Below, one piece after another: positions 1 to 5,605 of a DNA stretch of 7,100 nucleotides. Each line of letters opens with the position of its first letter. Position 1 is the first letter of the stretch. Made by a program: the position numbers and the translations under genes. This DNA is from Promethearchaeota archaeon (GTDB lineage Archaea; Asgardarchaeota; Lokiarchaeia; Sigynarchaeales; SOKP01): positions 1 to 7,100 of the forward strand of contig WJKD01000745.1 in the NCBI GenBank assembly GCA_014729315.1. Direction: 5' to 3'. The notes under the pieces are model-generated. The model saw nothing but the letters and a program-made list of their open reading frames with translations. It made no database searches and was not told the DNA's origin.

Positions 1-1243
1 TCCAAAACACAATTGAAATTGTCATACCATATAATATGCCATATAAATCGGAAATTATAGCTGCGATAAGTGGACCTATAGCCCTTCCAAAAATGTCAAA
101 AAAATTGGAGGAGGCTAAAACTGTTCCTCGGTGCTCTGGTAAATTTATATCGACAACAGTAGCGTACCAATTTCCGTTGACAGCACCATTAATAAATAAA
201 CCAATAGAAAAGAGGAATATCATTAAAATAAGACCTGGTTCAACTAAGAGTTCTAATAGATTCGAATTATTAGAAACTTGAAAGGGTATAATTAATGCAA
301 TAAATACAAATGGTATAGGGATTATATTTCCTAATAAAGCTAGCTTTACCCTCGCTTTCTTGTTTCCTTGATTGTACTTTTTATCTCCTACGAATCCAAA
401 AAAAATCGTCCCTAATAGAGTTGATATTAATGCCAACAAGAGAATGGTTAGAGCAACAATAGAATGGACATTATGATAAACTTCCATATAAGCAAATAAT
501 AAAAATAAAATTATTCCGGTGGGAATAGTGTCGACAAAATTAACAACTAGCCAAACATTGGACTTCTTTTTAAATACATATTTGATATCTTCTCTTTTAA
601 TTCTATACGAATATTCTATCGTATTATTTTCCGTTAATTCTACATAATCTTTACCCATTCTAGATGGCTCACTGATTCTTAAAACAAGCAAAGCATTAAG
701 TGTCATAAAAATGCCTACAATTAAGTATGAAATCCTCCAATCAAACTCACCAATAAAGGTGGCTAATGTTAATCCAATAACCATTCCAAATAACGATGAA
801 ATTGAAAAAAATGAAAGTCCTTTTGATCTATTTTTTCGGGATATGAAATCTCCTATAAGTGAAAAAATGCTCGGAATTATTATTCCAAAACTCACTCCGA
901 TTATCAGGGTTAATAGAAAAAAGATTTGATATCCAACCCTTCCCGCCGGAACTAATATTATTAACGATGAACTCAAGCTAAACAGAGATACACCAGCGAA
1001 CACAATCCATTTCCTGGTAAATTTGTCGGCAAGATATCCAAAAAATAACATCGATATCCCAGATACTCCAATAAAGGAAAAAGTTAAGAAGCCCAAAGGA
1101 GTTAGGTTCGATCCGTATCCGAAATAATTTGAAATTAATATTAAATTTGGAGAAATCATATATTGCGTGGAATTTGCAAGCGCTAGAATTATTATAAAGA
1201 GCACGATGATCAAGATTGTTCTATTTTGAGAATTTTTTTCCAT
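1..1243 (-). CDS. MFS transporter, Spinster-like, C-terminus cut by the window edge
   Basis: Predicted 12-helix secondary transporter of the inner membrane; the substrate cannot be read from sequence. Translating the minus strand from the ATG at 1243 gives 414 codons without a stop, running off the left edge. Hydrophobic helices alternate with short charged loops: TM1 about residues 9-28, TM2 about 52-71, then several more before a cytoplasmic central loop at about 191-227. The loop after TM2 carries the MFS signature motif A as GYLADKFTRK (residues 69-78), and a degenerate second copy, GFVGDKK, lies at 283-289 in the C-terminal half, as expected from the MFS internal duplication. The segment DINLPEHRGTVLASS (365-379) resembles the Spinster/MFS_1 C-terminal half. 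Eukaryotic Spinster proteins move sphingosine-1-phosphate or lysolipids, but prokaryotic relatives vary widely, so no lipid substrate is claimed. It is divergent from the methyltransferase gene, 203 bp away. The start is preceded by TTGAGAT at a 6-nt spacing. Confidence 0.86.
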   Translation of the reverse strand, partial: MEKNSQNRTILIIVLFIIILALANSTQYMISPNLILISNYFGYGSNLTPLGFLTFSFIGVSGISMLFFGYLADKFTRKWIVFAGVSLFSLSSSLIILVPAGRVGYQIFFLLTLIIGVSFGIIIPSIFSLIGDFISRKNRSKGLSFFSISSLFGMVIGLTLATFIGEFDWRISYLIVGIFMTLNALLVLRISEPSRMGKDYVELTENNTIEYSYRIKREDIKYVFKKKSNVWLVVNFVDTIPTGIILFLLFAYMEVYHNVHSIVALTILLLALISTLLGTIFFGFVGDKKYNQGNKKARVKLALLGNIIPIPFVFIALIIPFQVSNNSNLLELLVEPGLILMIFLFSIGLFINGAVNGNWYATVVDINLPEHRGTVLASSNFFDIFGRAIGPLIAAIISDLYGILYGMTISIVFW

Positions 1244-1446
1244 AATTCAATCTCAAAGCTCACAAATTTTTTTTGTTATTATTAATTGATTAGAGTAATT
1301 TAATATTATTTCTTATTAAAAGTGAAATCATATCATCAAAACTGTGTCTGAAGATTTAATATCTAACTTATCTTTGAGATAATTTTTATTAGGAAAAATA
1401 ATTTGTTTGATTATCGAATAAAATCAATGAATCTTGCGCTAAAAAG
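1244..1446. other. Divergent intergenic region between the transporter and methyltransferase genes
   Basis: This 203-bp AT-rich spacer must hold the promoters of both divergent genes. On the minus strand, TTGAGAT lies 6 nt before the transporter ATG, and farther up are A-runs and AT-only stretches (about 1260-1320) that could hold a TATA element, though none is a clear match. On the plus strand, AATAAAAT around 1417-1424 lies about 26 nt before the methyltransferase ATG and could be a weak TATA box for a leaderless transcript. A short hairpin with a T-run sits at 1368-1387 and is listed separately. I see no open reading frame worth calling here. Confidence 0.5.
1368..1387 (+). terminator. Short inverted repeat followed by a T-run (terminator-like or operator)
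   Basis: TTATCT, a 3-nt spacer TTG, and AGATAA form a perfect 6-bp inverted repeat (1368-1382), followed directly by TTTTT (1383-1387). The shape resembles an intrinsic terminator on the plus strand, yet no plus-strand gene lies upstream, and it sits about 60 nt before the methyltransferase start. It may be an operator-type palindrome, a block to antisense transcription from the transporter promoter region, or chance in AT-rich DNA. The stem is A/T-dominated and would be weak. Confidence 0.25.
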
Positions 1447-2214
1447 ATGATAAAAAAACTGATATACGATACGATAAATCACTTCATGTATTCTAACCCG
1501 AGCATCTACTTTTCTTTTAAACCTATTAAAATATTTGAATTTCAACAATTGATAAAAGATATTACGATTTCAAAAAATGATGTTATTCTTGATTTAGGAT
1601 GCGGACATGGAATTCCGGCGGTCCTCATTGGTAAAAAGTGTAAAAAAATTTACGGAATCGATGTATCAAAGAGAGCTATTTCGTCCGCAAGGGCTAGGGG
1701 AATATGTTTAAGACATAAAGTTCAGACTGAGTTTAGATGCATTAGAATTGAAAATGCGGGATTTAAGAACAATTTTTTTGATAAAGTTTTTAGTATTTGC
1801 GTTCTCGAACATATTCCTAATTACCTTGAGGCATTAGAAGAGGTTTATCGAATTTTAAAAAGGGGAGGACAATTTATATTTTCTGTTGACTCGTTGGAAC
1901 CAATAGACGATAAGAAATTGATAAACTTTCATAGAAAAGAATGTTATATTGAAAAGTACTTCAAAAAAAAAGAGCTGAAACAGTTATTACAGAAGATCGG
2001 GTTCAAAAAAATCTTAATATATCCCATTTTCAAGAGTAATTACGCTATAAATCATTATTTCAAATACCTTAAAATGATCAAGACTCCGAATACTCGTCAA
2101 AACTTATTCAGACGATTATTCTTTATTTATCATTATTTAAAACTTAAATTTCAAGAAGCTCGTAGTGTAAACACGGATAAAGGATTATATTTAGTCATAA
2201 AATGCTTCAAATAA
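1447..2214 (+). CDS. Class I SAM-dependent methyltransferase (Methyltransf_11/UbiE-like)
   Basis: Predicted soluble methyltransferase of 255 residues that uses S-adenosylmethionine; the methyl acceptor is unknown. The Rossmann-like core is clear. Motif I is DVILDLGCGHGIPA (residues 45-58), the SAM-binding glycine loop. YGIDVS (69-74) ends beta-2 with the acidic residue D72 expected to hold the ribose. FDKVFSICVLEHIPN (111-125) is the post-motif with the LEH signature of Methyltransf_11, and YRILKRGGQFIFSVD (134-148) covers motif III. The last hundred or so residues are lysine- and aromatic-rich (for example NHYFKYLKMIK, 202-212) and are probably a substrate-selecting cap rather than a membrane anchor. 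ATG 1447 is the first start in frame after the stop at 1408-1410; an ATG at 1427 is out of frame. No purine-rich ribosome site precedes it. Neighbours do not reveal a substrate: it is divergent from the transporter and convergent with the CotH gene. Confidence 0.88.
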   Translation: MIKKLIYDTINHFMYSNPSIYFSFKPIKIFEFQQLIKDITISKNDVILDLGCGHGIPAVLIGKKCKKIYGIDVSKRAISSARARGICLRHKVQTEFRCIRIENAGFKNNFFDKVFSICVLEHIPNYLEALEEVYRILKRGGQFIFSVDSLEPIDDKKLINFHRKECYIEKYFKKKELKQLLQKIGFKKILIYPIFKSNYAINHYFKYLKMIKTPNTRQNLFRRLFFIYHYLKLKFQEARSVNTDKGLYLVIKCFK

Positions 2215-2353
2215 ATATTAATCTCTAAAAAAACATTCAATTGAACATATTTTCAAAATCAAGAATTAGGCTTTCTTTACTATTTTAGTGTTCTATTAGA
2301 ATCAGCTAATCATTAGATCAGTTTGTTTACTCTATCGGACTTTAGAACTTTCT
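2215..2353. other. Convergent intergenic region with probable 3' ends of two genes
   Basis: This 139-bp gap separates the 3' ends of the methyltransferase and CotH genes. For the plus-strand gene, T-rich DNA at 2271-2287 could end transcription in the archaeal manner. For the minus-strand gene, the A7 run at 2227-2233 reads as a T7 tract. A small symmetrical element, CTAAT-C-ATTAG (2306-2316), is bracketed by direct ATCAG copies (2301-2305 and 2317-2321); its one-base centre makes it unlikely to fold as a hairpin. No coding sequence is seen. Confidence 0.4.
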
Positions 2354-3643
2354 CTATTCATTGCCCATATCAGAGAAGTAATAATCACAAAACTCCAATC
2401 TCTCTTCAATCCAATCGTATAAAAAGTCAATTGATTCCTCAATATCATTCACTCTCTCTTCTCGAAAAAGTATTGGACTACGCATGTTCCACAGATTAAC
2501 CTCAGAACTTAGAACATCGCCTATCTCATCATACATCTCATCAAGCATATTTAATATATTTTCACTCGACCAAATAGAGTTTCTTAATTCAAACCAGCGT
2601 ATTTTTAAATCTTCTTTAAACGATTTATTACCCAATAAACGATCGTATAATCGATTCAAATAGCGAATATCATATTCGAGATAAAAACGCTCATCTAATT
2701 CCTTCCAAAGATATTGTCCAAAACTAATATCAAAATCCCAAGGGATTAAGTAAAATTTACTAGGATAAGAATCTCTGACAATAAAATAATTATGATTCCA
2801 GCAATCTTGATGATAGATAAAATAATTGAAAATGTAATAATCTATTAGATTTTCCTTGTAGAATTTGGTATAGATACTATTATTAGAATCAAAAAATTCC
2901 TCGTTGGAAGAATGTTCAATAAAATAACTTAATTCGGTTAAAATTTCATCCATTATTAAATAAGATTCATCTATATTTGGCCAGTCTTGTTCCCATGCTG
3001 TTCGATCATACGGTACTATGTTTTTTTCCCCTTTCGCCTGAAATATCAAGCTTGAGTTAATATTGTTTTGATAATCATCTAGACCGAATAGAGTTCTATC
3101 GTTTTTTTCGGCAAGAAGATAGAGTCCTTTGAAATCTCCATTAATATAGACACAAACAAATTTAGAATCGGGCAAAATCGCAGTTGGATTTGTACTTGAG
3201 AGACTTCGCCATAGATCCATAGATAACTTTGTTCTGGTTTTTGGATAATCCGAATATAATTCGAATAAAAGCCAATCGTCGTCTTTTCTCATTCCTAATA
3301 ACGAGATTTGGTCTGTGAGTTCAATTCGATATCCCTTTTTGGGAGACATCTTATTCCAACCCGATCCTGAACCTCTTAATCTAACTCTTGCGTCTATTGA
3401 AGGGACTTCCTCTGAAAGTTTTTTGCTTTTCAGTTCGAATGTAGCGTTTACATATTTTTCATATTCTGGATTGCCATTTGTAACAATTTTAATGGTTGGA
3501 AAATCGGTTAAAGGAGAATTTATAACATAATTATAAATCAATATTGAAGAGGTTAGAAAAGAACTAATAATAAAAATTGAGATATGCAATTTTCTGTGAC
3601 TTGTGAACAGATTCGTATTTTTCAGAGATTTTAAATTTTTCAT
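2354..3643 (-). CDS. Membrane-anchored CotH-type protein kinase
   Basis: Predicted extracytoplasmic atypical kinase of the CotH family (named for the Bacillus spore-coat kinase CotH), 429 residues. A basic N-terminus is followed by one hydrophobic segment at about residues 19-41, which reads as a signal anchor and puts the catalytic domain outside the membrane. Family motifs occur in order: RVRLRGSGSGW and PKKGYRIEL (87-109; K102/K103 suit the phosphate-binding lysine), the GMRKDDDWLLFELYSD block (117-132), VYINGDFKGLYLLAEK (165-180), YHQDCWNHNYF (277-287) with D280 and N285 as candidate active-site residues, and LIPWDFDISFG (299-309) with D303 and D305 as metal ligands. D280 and D303 are 23 residues apart, the same as the D228/D251 pair I recall as essential in B. 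subtilis CotH. The C-terminal 110 residues are acidic and helical. The start is fixed by an in-frame stop just upstream (3653-3655). Substrate unknown; no coat-protein gene is adjacent. Confidence 0.85.
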   Translation of the reverse strand: MKNLKSLKNTNLFTSHRKLHISIFIISSFLTSSILIYNYVINSPLTDFPTIKIVTNGNPEYEKYVNATFELKSKKLSEEVPSIDARVRLRGSGSGWNKMSPKKGYRIELTDQISLLGMRKDDDWLLFELYSDYPKTRTKLSMDLWRSLSSTNPTAILPDSKFVCVYINGDFKGLYLLAEKNDRTLFGLDDYQNNINSSLIFQAKGEKNIVPYDRTAWEQDWPNIDESYLIMDEILTELSYFIEHSSNEEFFDSNNSIYTKFYKENLIDYYIFNYFIYHQDCWNHNYFIVRDSYPSKFYLIPWDFDISFGQYLWKELDERFYLEYDIRYLNRLYDRLLGNKSFKEDLKIRWFELRNSIWSSENILNMLDEMYDEIGDVLSSEVNLWNMRSPILFREERVNDIEESIDFLYDWIEERLEFCDYYFSDMGNE

Positions 3644-3887
3644 GTTTTTATCTCAATTATATAATCTTTAGTGATCTTAAATTTGTAAAATGTATTCTAA
3701 GTTATTAAACATAGGTGGATATTTAAATTTTAATTGAATTTTCTATTATTATCATATTCAATAGATTTCTTCAACGGGTTGGAAATTTGTGTAAAATTTT
3801 TATTAAGCAAAACTTCTTCCGTATCGCAGAAATATAAATTGAATATTATTATAAGTTCATTAGATTAAAATTTTTAAGTAAATGGAA

Positions 3888-3957
3888 TATCATAAAATCA
3901 ATAAAATTTTTCTTCATAATAACATCAATATCAAAAAATACAATCTATCATAAAATC
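3888..3957. repeat. Pair of 12-bp direct repeats, TATCATAAAATC
   Basis: Exact copies lie at 3888-3899 and 3946-3957, 58 bp start to start, in the divergent promoter region. They could be paired regulator-binding sites for either flanking gene, but low base complexity makes chance repeats fairly likely. Confidence 0.35.
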
Positions 3958-3989
3958 GACAATCTTTAACGATAACTCGATTTCATAAG

Positions 3990-4023
3990 TATAAATTAGT
4001 AAAGAGCATAATATAAATTAGTA
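3990..4023 (+). promoter_or_regulatory. Tandem TATA-like boxes upstream of the ceramidase-like gene
   Basis: The 12-mer TATAAATTAGTA occurs exactly twice, at 3990-4001 and 4012-4023, 22 bp apart (two helical turns). Archaeal TATA boxes are centred about 26 nt before the transcript start. The downstream copy would give a start at about 4042-4044, a leaderless message beginning at ATG 4044; the upstream copy would give a leader of about 24 nt. Which copy is used, or whether one is a regulator site, cannot be told from sequence. Confidence 0.45.
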
Positions 4024-4043
4024 TATTTGATTGAGTGGTCTTA

Positions 4044-5453
4044 ATGAGAGTTGCTTTCGGAAAAATAAAAATTACGCCAAAAGAGGTTGTAGGGGTTCCA
4101 ATGGCAGGATATGCCCGTCCAAAACCTTGTTTAGGTAAGTTTGATGACATATACGCTCATGGAGTTCTAGTTGAGGCGAAATCATATAAAAATGAAGATC
4201 TCTGTTGTTTACTGCTAATTTCTCTGGATCTGCTTAAAGTTCCAAGGAGCATTGTAACTTATATAAAAGAAAAAATTTGTTCAGTGGTTAAATCTCTAAA
4301 TCCTGAGAATATATTAATTCATTCAACTCACACCCATTCAGCTCCAGATCTGACTGGTGAATTCTTTTGGCCAGGAGGTGCGGTAAGCGTTGCAAAAGGA
4401 ATTATGTTCGGGACTAACAGAAACGATAAATATATTGTGTGGGTTGCCACTCAAATTGAGAGATTAGTGCAAAAGTTAATGAATCAACTAGCAGAGTGTA
4501 AAATTGGCTGGGTGAAAAAGCCATTTAATCCCGATTTGGTAATAAATAGGCGTCACCCCTCTCGAAGATCAACACCGGATTTAGGCGTAATTTCATTTCA
4601 ATCTTTGGGAGAAAATAGTATTATAGGAATTATTGTGAACTACGCTTGTCATCCTACGACGCTTTCTTTGTGGAATTACAAGATGTCTGCTGATTTTCCC
4701 GGAAGAGTTGTATATAGAATTGAAGAAAAATCATCCAACGGTATTAATGCAGCGTATTTTAACGGCCCAGCGGGAGATCTAAATCCGATTACGACTTGCG
4801 GAACGGATTATGAAGAATTAGAGAAAAATAAATCGCCAATTTATTCCCAAAAGGGAGTTTACAAACACACTAAAAAAATTGGATATGCTATCGCTGATAA
4901 GGCATTAGAACTTGCTAAGTTAATAAAGGATGACGAATATTTCGAAGATCTAAAAATACAAGTCAGAACTAGAAAAATTACTATCCCAATGAAAGACCAT
5001 AAATATTTTTCTAACACATGGTTTATGAATAAATTGATTTACGCTCTTAAAAAGTTTTTAATCGTGCCTGTAGCGATGCATTTATACGATAACGCGAATT
5101 TTCCTCCCTTTCTAATTAAGCATAATTTATATAGAATAAAGTGTGATACAATAATTCAAGATATCCAATGCGTTGGTATATTGAAATCAAGAAATAACTC
5201 AAAGAAATTTAATATAACAACTACACCAGGGGAACTCTTCGAAGATCTCGGAAAAATATTAGTTAAGAAATCTCCAAATGACAAAAACGACACATTTATA
5301 TTCCAGAATGCAAACGATTGGATTGCCTACCTTTTTCCCCTCGAAGAATACGCAAAAGAAGGTGGCTATGAACCTGTCGCGAGTTTTGGTCCGCTTTGTG
5401 GAGAATATATAAAAAGGGCAATTATTGATCTCTACGATTCTATAGAAAAATAG
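4044..5453 (+). CDS. Neutral/alkaline ceramidase-family hydrolase lacking the usual catalytic serine
   Basis: Family assignment is to the N-terminal domain of neutral/alkaline non-lysosomal ceramidases (PF04734), metal-dependent amide hydrolases. Numbered from ATG 4044 (469 residues): VAFGKIKITPKEVVGVPMAGYA (3-24) is the typical family opening; STHTHSAPD (94-102) gives H96 and H98; NRRHPSRRSTPDLGVISF follows at 168; NYACHPTTL (199-207) gives H203; FNGPAGDLNP ends at 248; TPGELFEDLG gives E397; and the end block NDWIAYLFPLEEY with GYEP (424-444) matches the family C-terminus. H96 and H203 are 107 residues apart, equal to the zinc ligands H97/H204 I recall for the Pseudomonas enzyme; E397 and Y429 or Y436 are candidates for the other two. 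The nucleophile motif GDVSPN reads GDLNPI, so Ser is Asn. There is no signal peptide and no C-terminal Ig-like domain, unlike secreted ceramidases. A GTG at 4035 is possible, but ATG 4044 suits the family start and the TATA spacing. Confidence 0.82.
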   Translation: MRVAFGKIKITPKEVVGVPMAGYARPKPCLGKFDDIYAHGVLVEAKSYKNEDLCCLLLISLDLLKVPRSIVTYIKEKICSVVKSLNPENILIHSTHTHSAPDLTGEFFWPGGAVSVAKGIMFGTNRNDKYIVWVATQIERLVQKLMNQLAECKIGWVKKPFNPDLVINRRHPSRRSTPDLGVISFQSLGENSIIGIIVNYACHPTTLSLWNYKMSADFPGRVVYRIEEKSSNGINAAYFNGPAGDLNPITTCGTDYEELEKNKSPIYSQKGVYKHTKKIGYAIADKALELAKLIKDDEYFEDLKIQVRTRKITIPMKDHKYFSNTWFMNKLIYALKKFLIVPVAMHLYDNANFPPFLIKHNLYRIKCDTIIQDIQCVGILKSRNNSKKFNITTTPGELFEDLGKILVKKSPNDKNDTFIFQNANDWIAYLFPLEEYAKEGGYEPVASFGPLCGEYIKRAIIDLYDSIEK

Positions 5454-5463
5454 CTTCATAATT

Positions 5464-5491
5464 ATCAAACAATTTGATTTCCTCCTTTTTT
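5464..5491 (+). terminator. Hairpin plus T-tract after the ceramidase-like gene
   Basis: ATCAAA, a 3-nt loop CAA, and TTTGAT form a perfect 6-bp inverted repeat (5464-5478), followed by a pyrimidine tract TTCCTCCTTTTTT (5479-5491). It begins 10 nt after the TAG stop, where a transcript end is expected. The stem is AT-rich and weak; in archaea the T-tract alone may suffice. A second T-rich stretch at 5510-5518 could be a backup. It suggests the flavoprotein gene downstream is transcribed separately. Confidence 0.5.
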
Positions 5492-5541
5492 AAAATTTAT
5501 ACGACTTCGTTTTCTTTTGATCAAATCAATTAATTTATACA

Positions 5542-5550
5542 TTTATAAAA
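5542..5550 (+). promoter_or_regulatory. Candidate TATA box for the flavoprotein gene
   Basis: TTTATAAAA lies about 60 nt before the ATG at 5606, predicting a transcript start near 5572 and a leader of about 34 nt. A 10-bp palindrome, TTTGATCAAA (5516-5525), sits just upstream of this box at a position where an archaeal activator could bind. No Shine-Dalgarno-like sequence is visible before the ATG (AGCAAGAAA precedes it). Confidence 0.35.
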
Positions 5551-5605
5551 TTGAAAAATGAATATTATTTGGAATTAAATTTTCAAATCTTATTAAAGCA
5601 AGAAA

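Larger units (their letters stand above)
3644..4043. other. 400-bp AT-rich divergent intergenic region
   Basis: This stretch separates the divergent CotH and ceramidase-like genes and has no credible gene; the longest reading I checked, from the ATG at 3883, is a 23-residue lysine/asparagine-rich peptide without support. It holds a palindromic TTATATAA (3657-3664) too near the CotH ATG to be a standard TATA box, a 12-bp direct repeat TATCATAAAATC (3888-3899 and 3946-3957), and a second 12-bp repeat TATAAATTAGTA (3990-4001 and 4012-4023) just before the ceramidase-like gene. The rest is AT-rich without clear structure. Confidence 0.55.

Noticed and set aside
36..281. 81-codon plus-strand reading frame
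   Set aside because: It is antisense to the MFS transporter, whose motifs are clear; the translated peptide has no recognisable feature.
711..929. 72-codon plus-strand reading frame
   Set aside because: It lies antisense within the transporter gene and has no start signal or domain of its own.
3315..3530. 71-codon plus-strand reading frame
   Set aside because: It is antisense to the N-terminal half of the CotH kinase domain, which carries the family motifs.
3657..3664. TTATATAA as TATA box of the CotH gene
   Set aside because: Its centre is only about 17 nt from the ATG, which would put the transcript start inside the coding region.
3883..3954. 23-codon reading frame in the long divergent spacer
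   Set aside because: Short, Lys/Asn/Ile-rich composition expected of random AT-rich DNA, with no ribosome site or conserved motif.
4035..4043. GTG at 4035 as start of the ceramidase-like gene
   Set aside because: It adds only three residues, lies inside the TTGAGTG element, and ATG 4044 fits both the family N-terminus and the TATA spacing.
4941..5248. Repeated TTCGAAGATCT within the ceramidase-like gene
   Set aside because: Both copies encode Phe-Glu-Asp-Leu in different structural contexts; a chance coding coincidence is the simplest reading.
5259..5468. 69-codon minus-strand reading frame with an AAAGGAGG-like sequence upstream
   Set aside because: It overlaps the conserved C-terminus of the ceramidase-like gene on the other strand. 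The apparent ribosome site is the complement of the CCTCCTTTTTT tract of the terminator and is about 17 nt from the ATG, too far.
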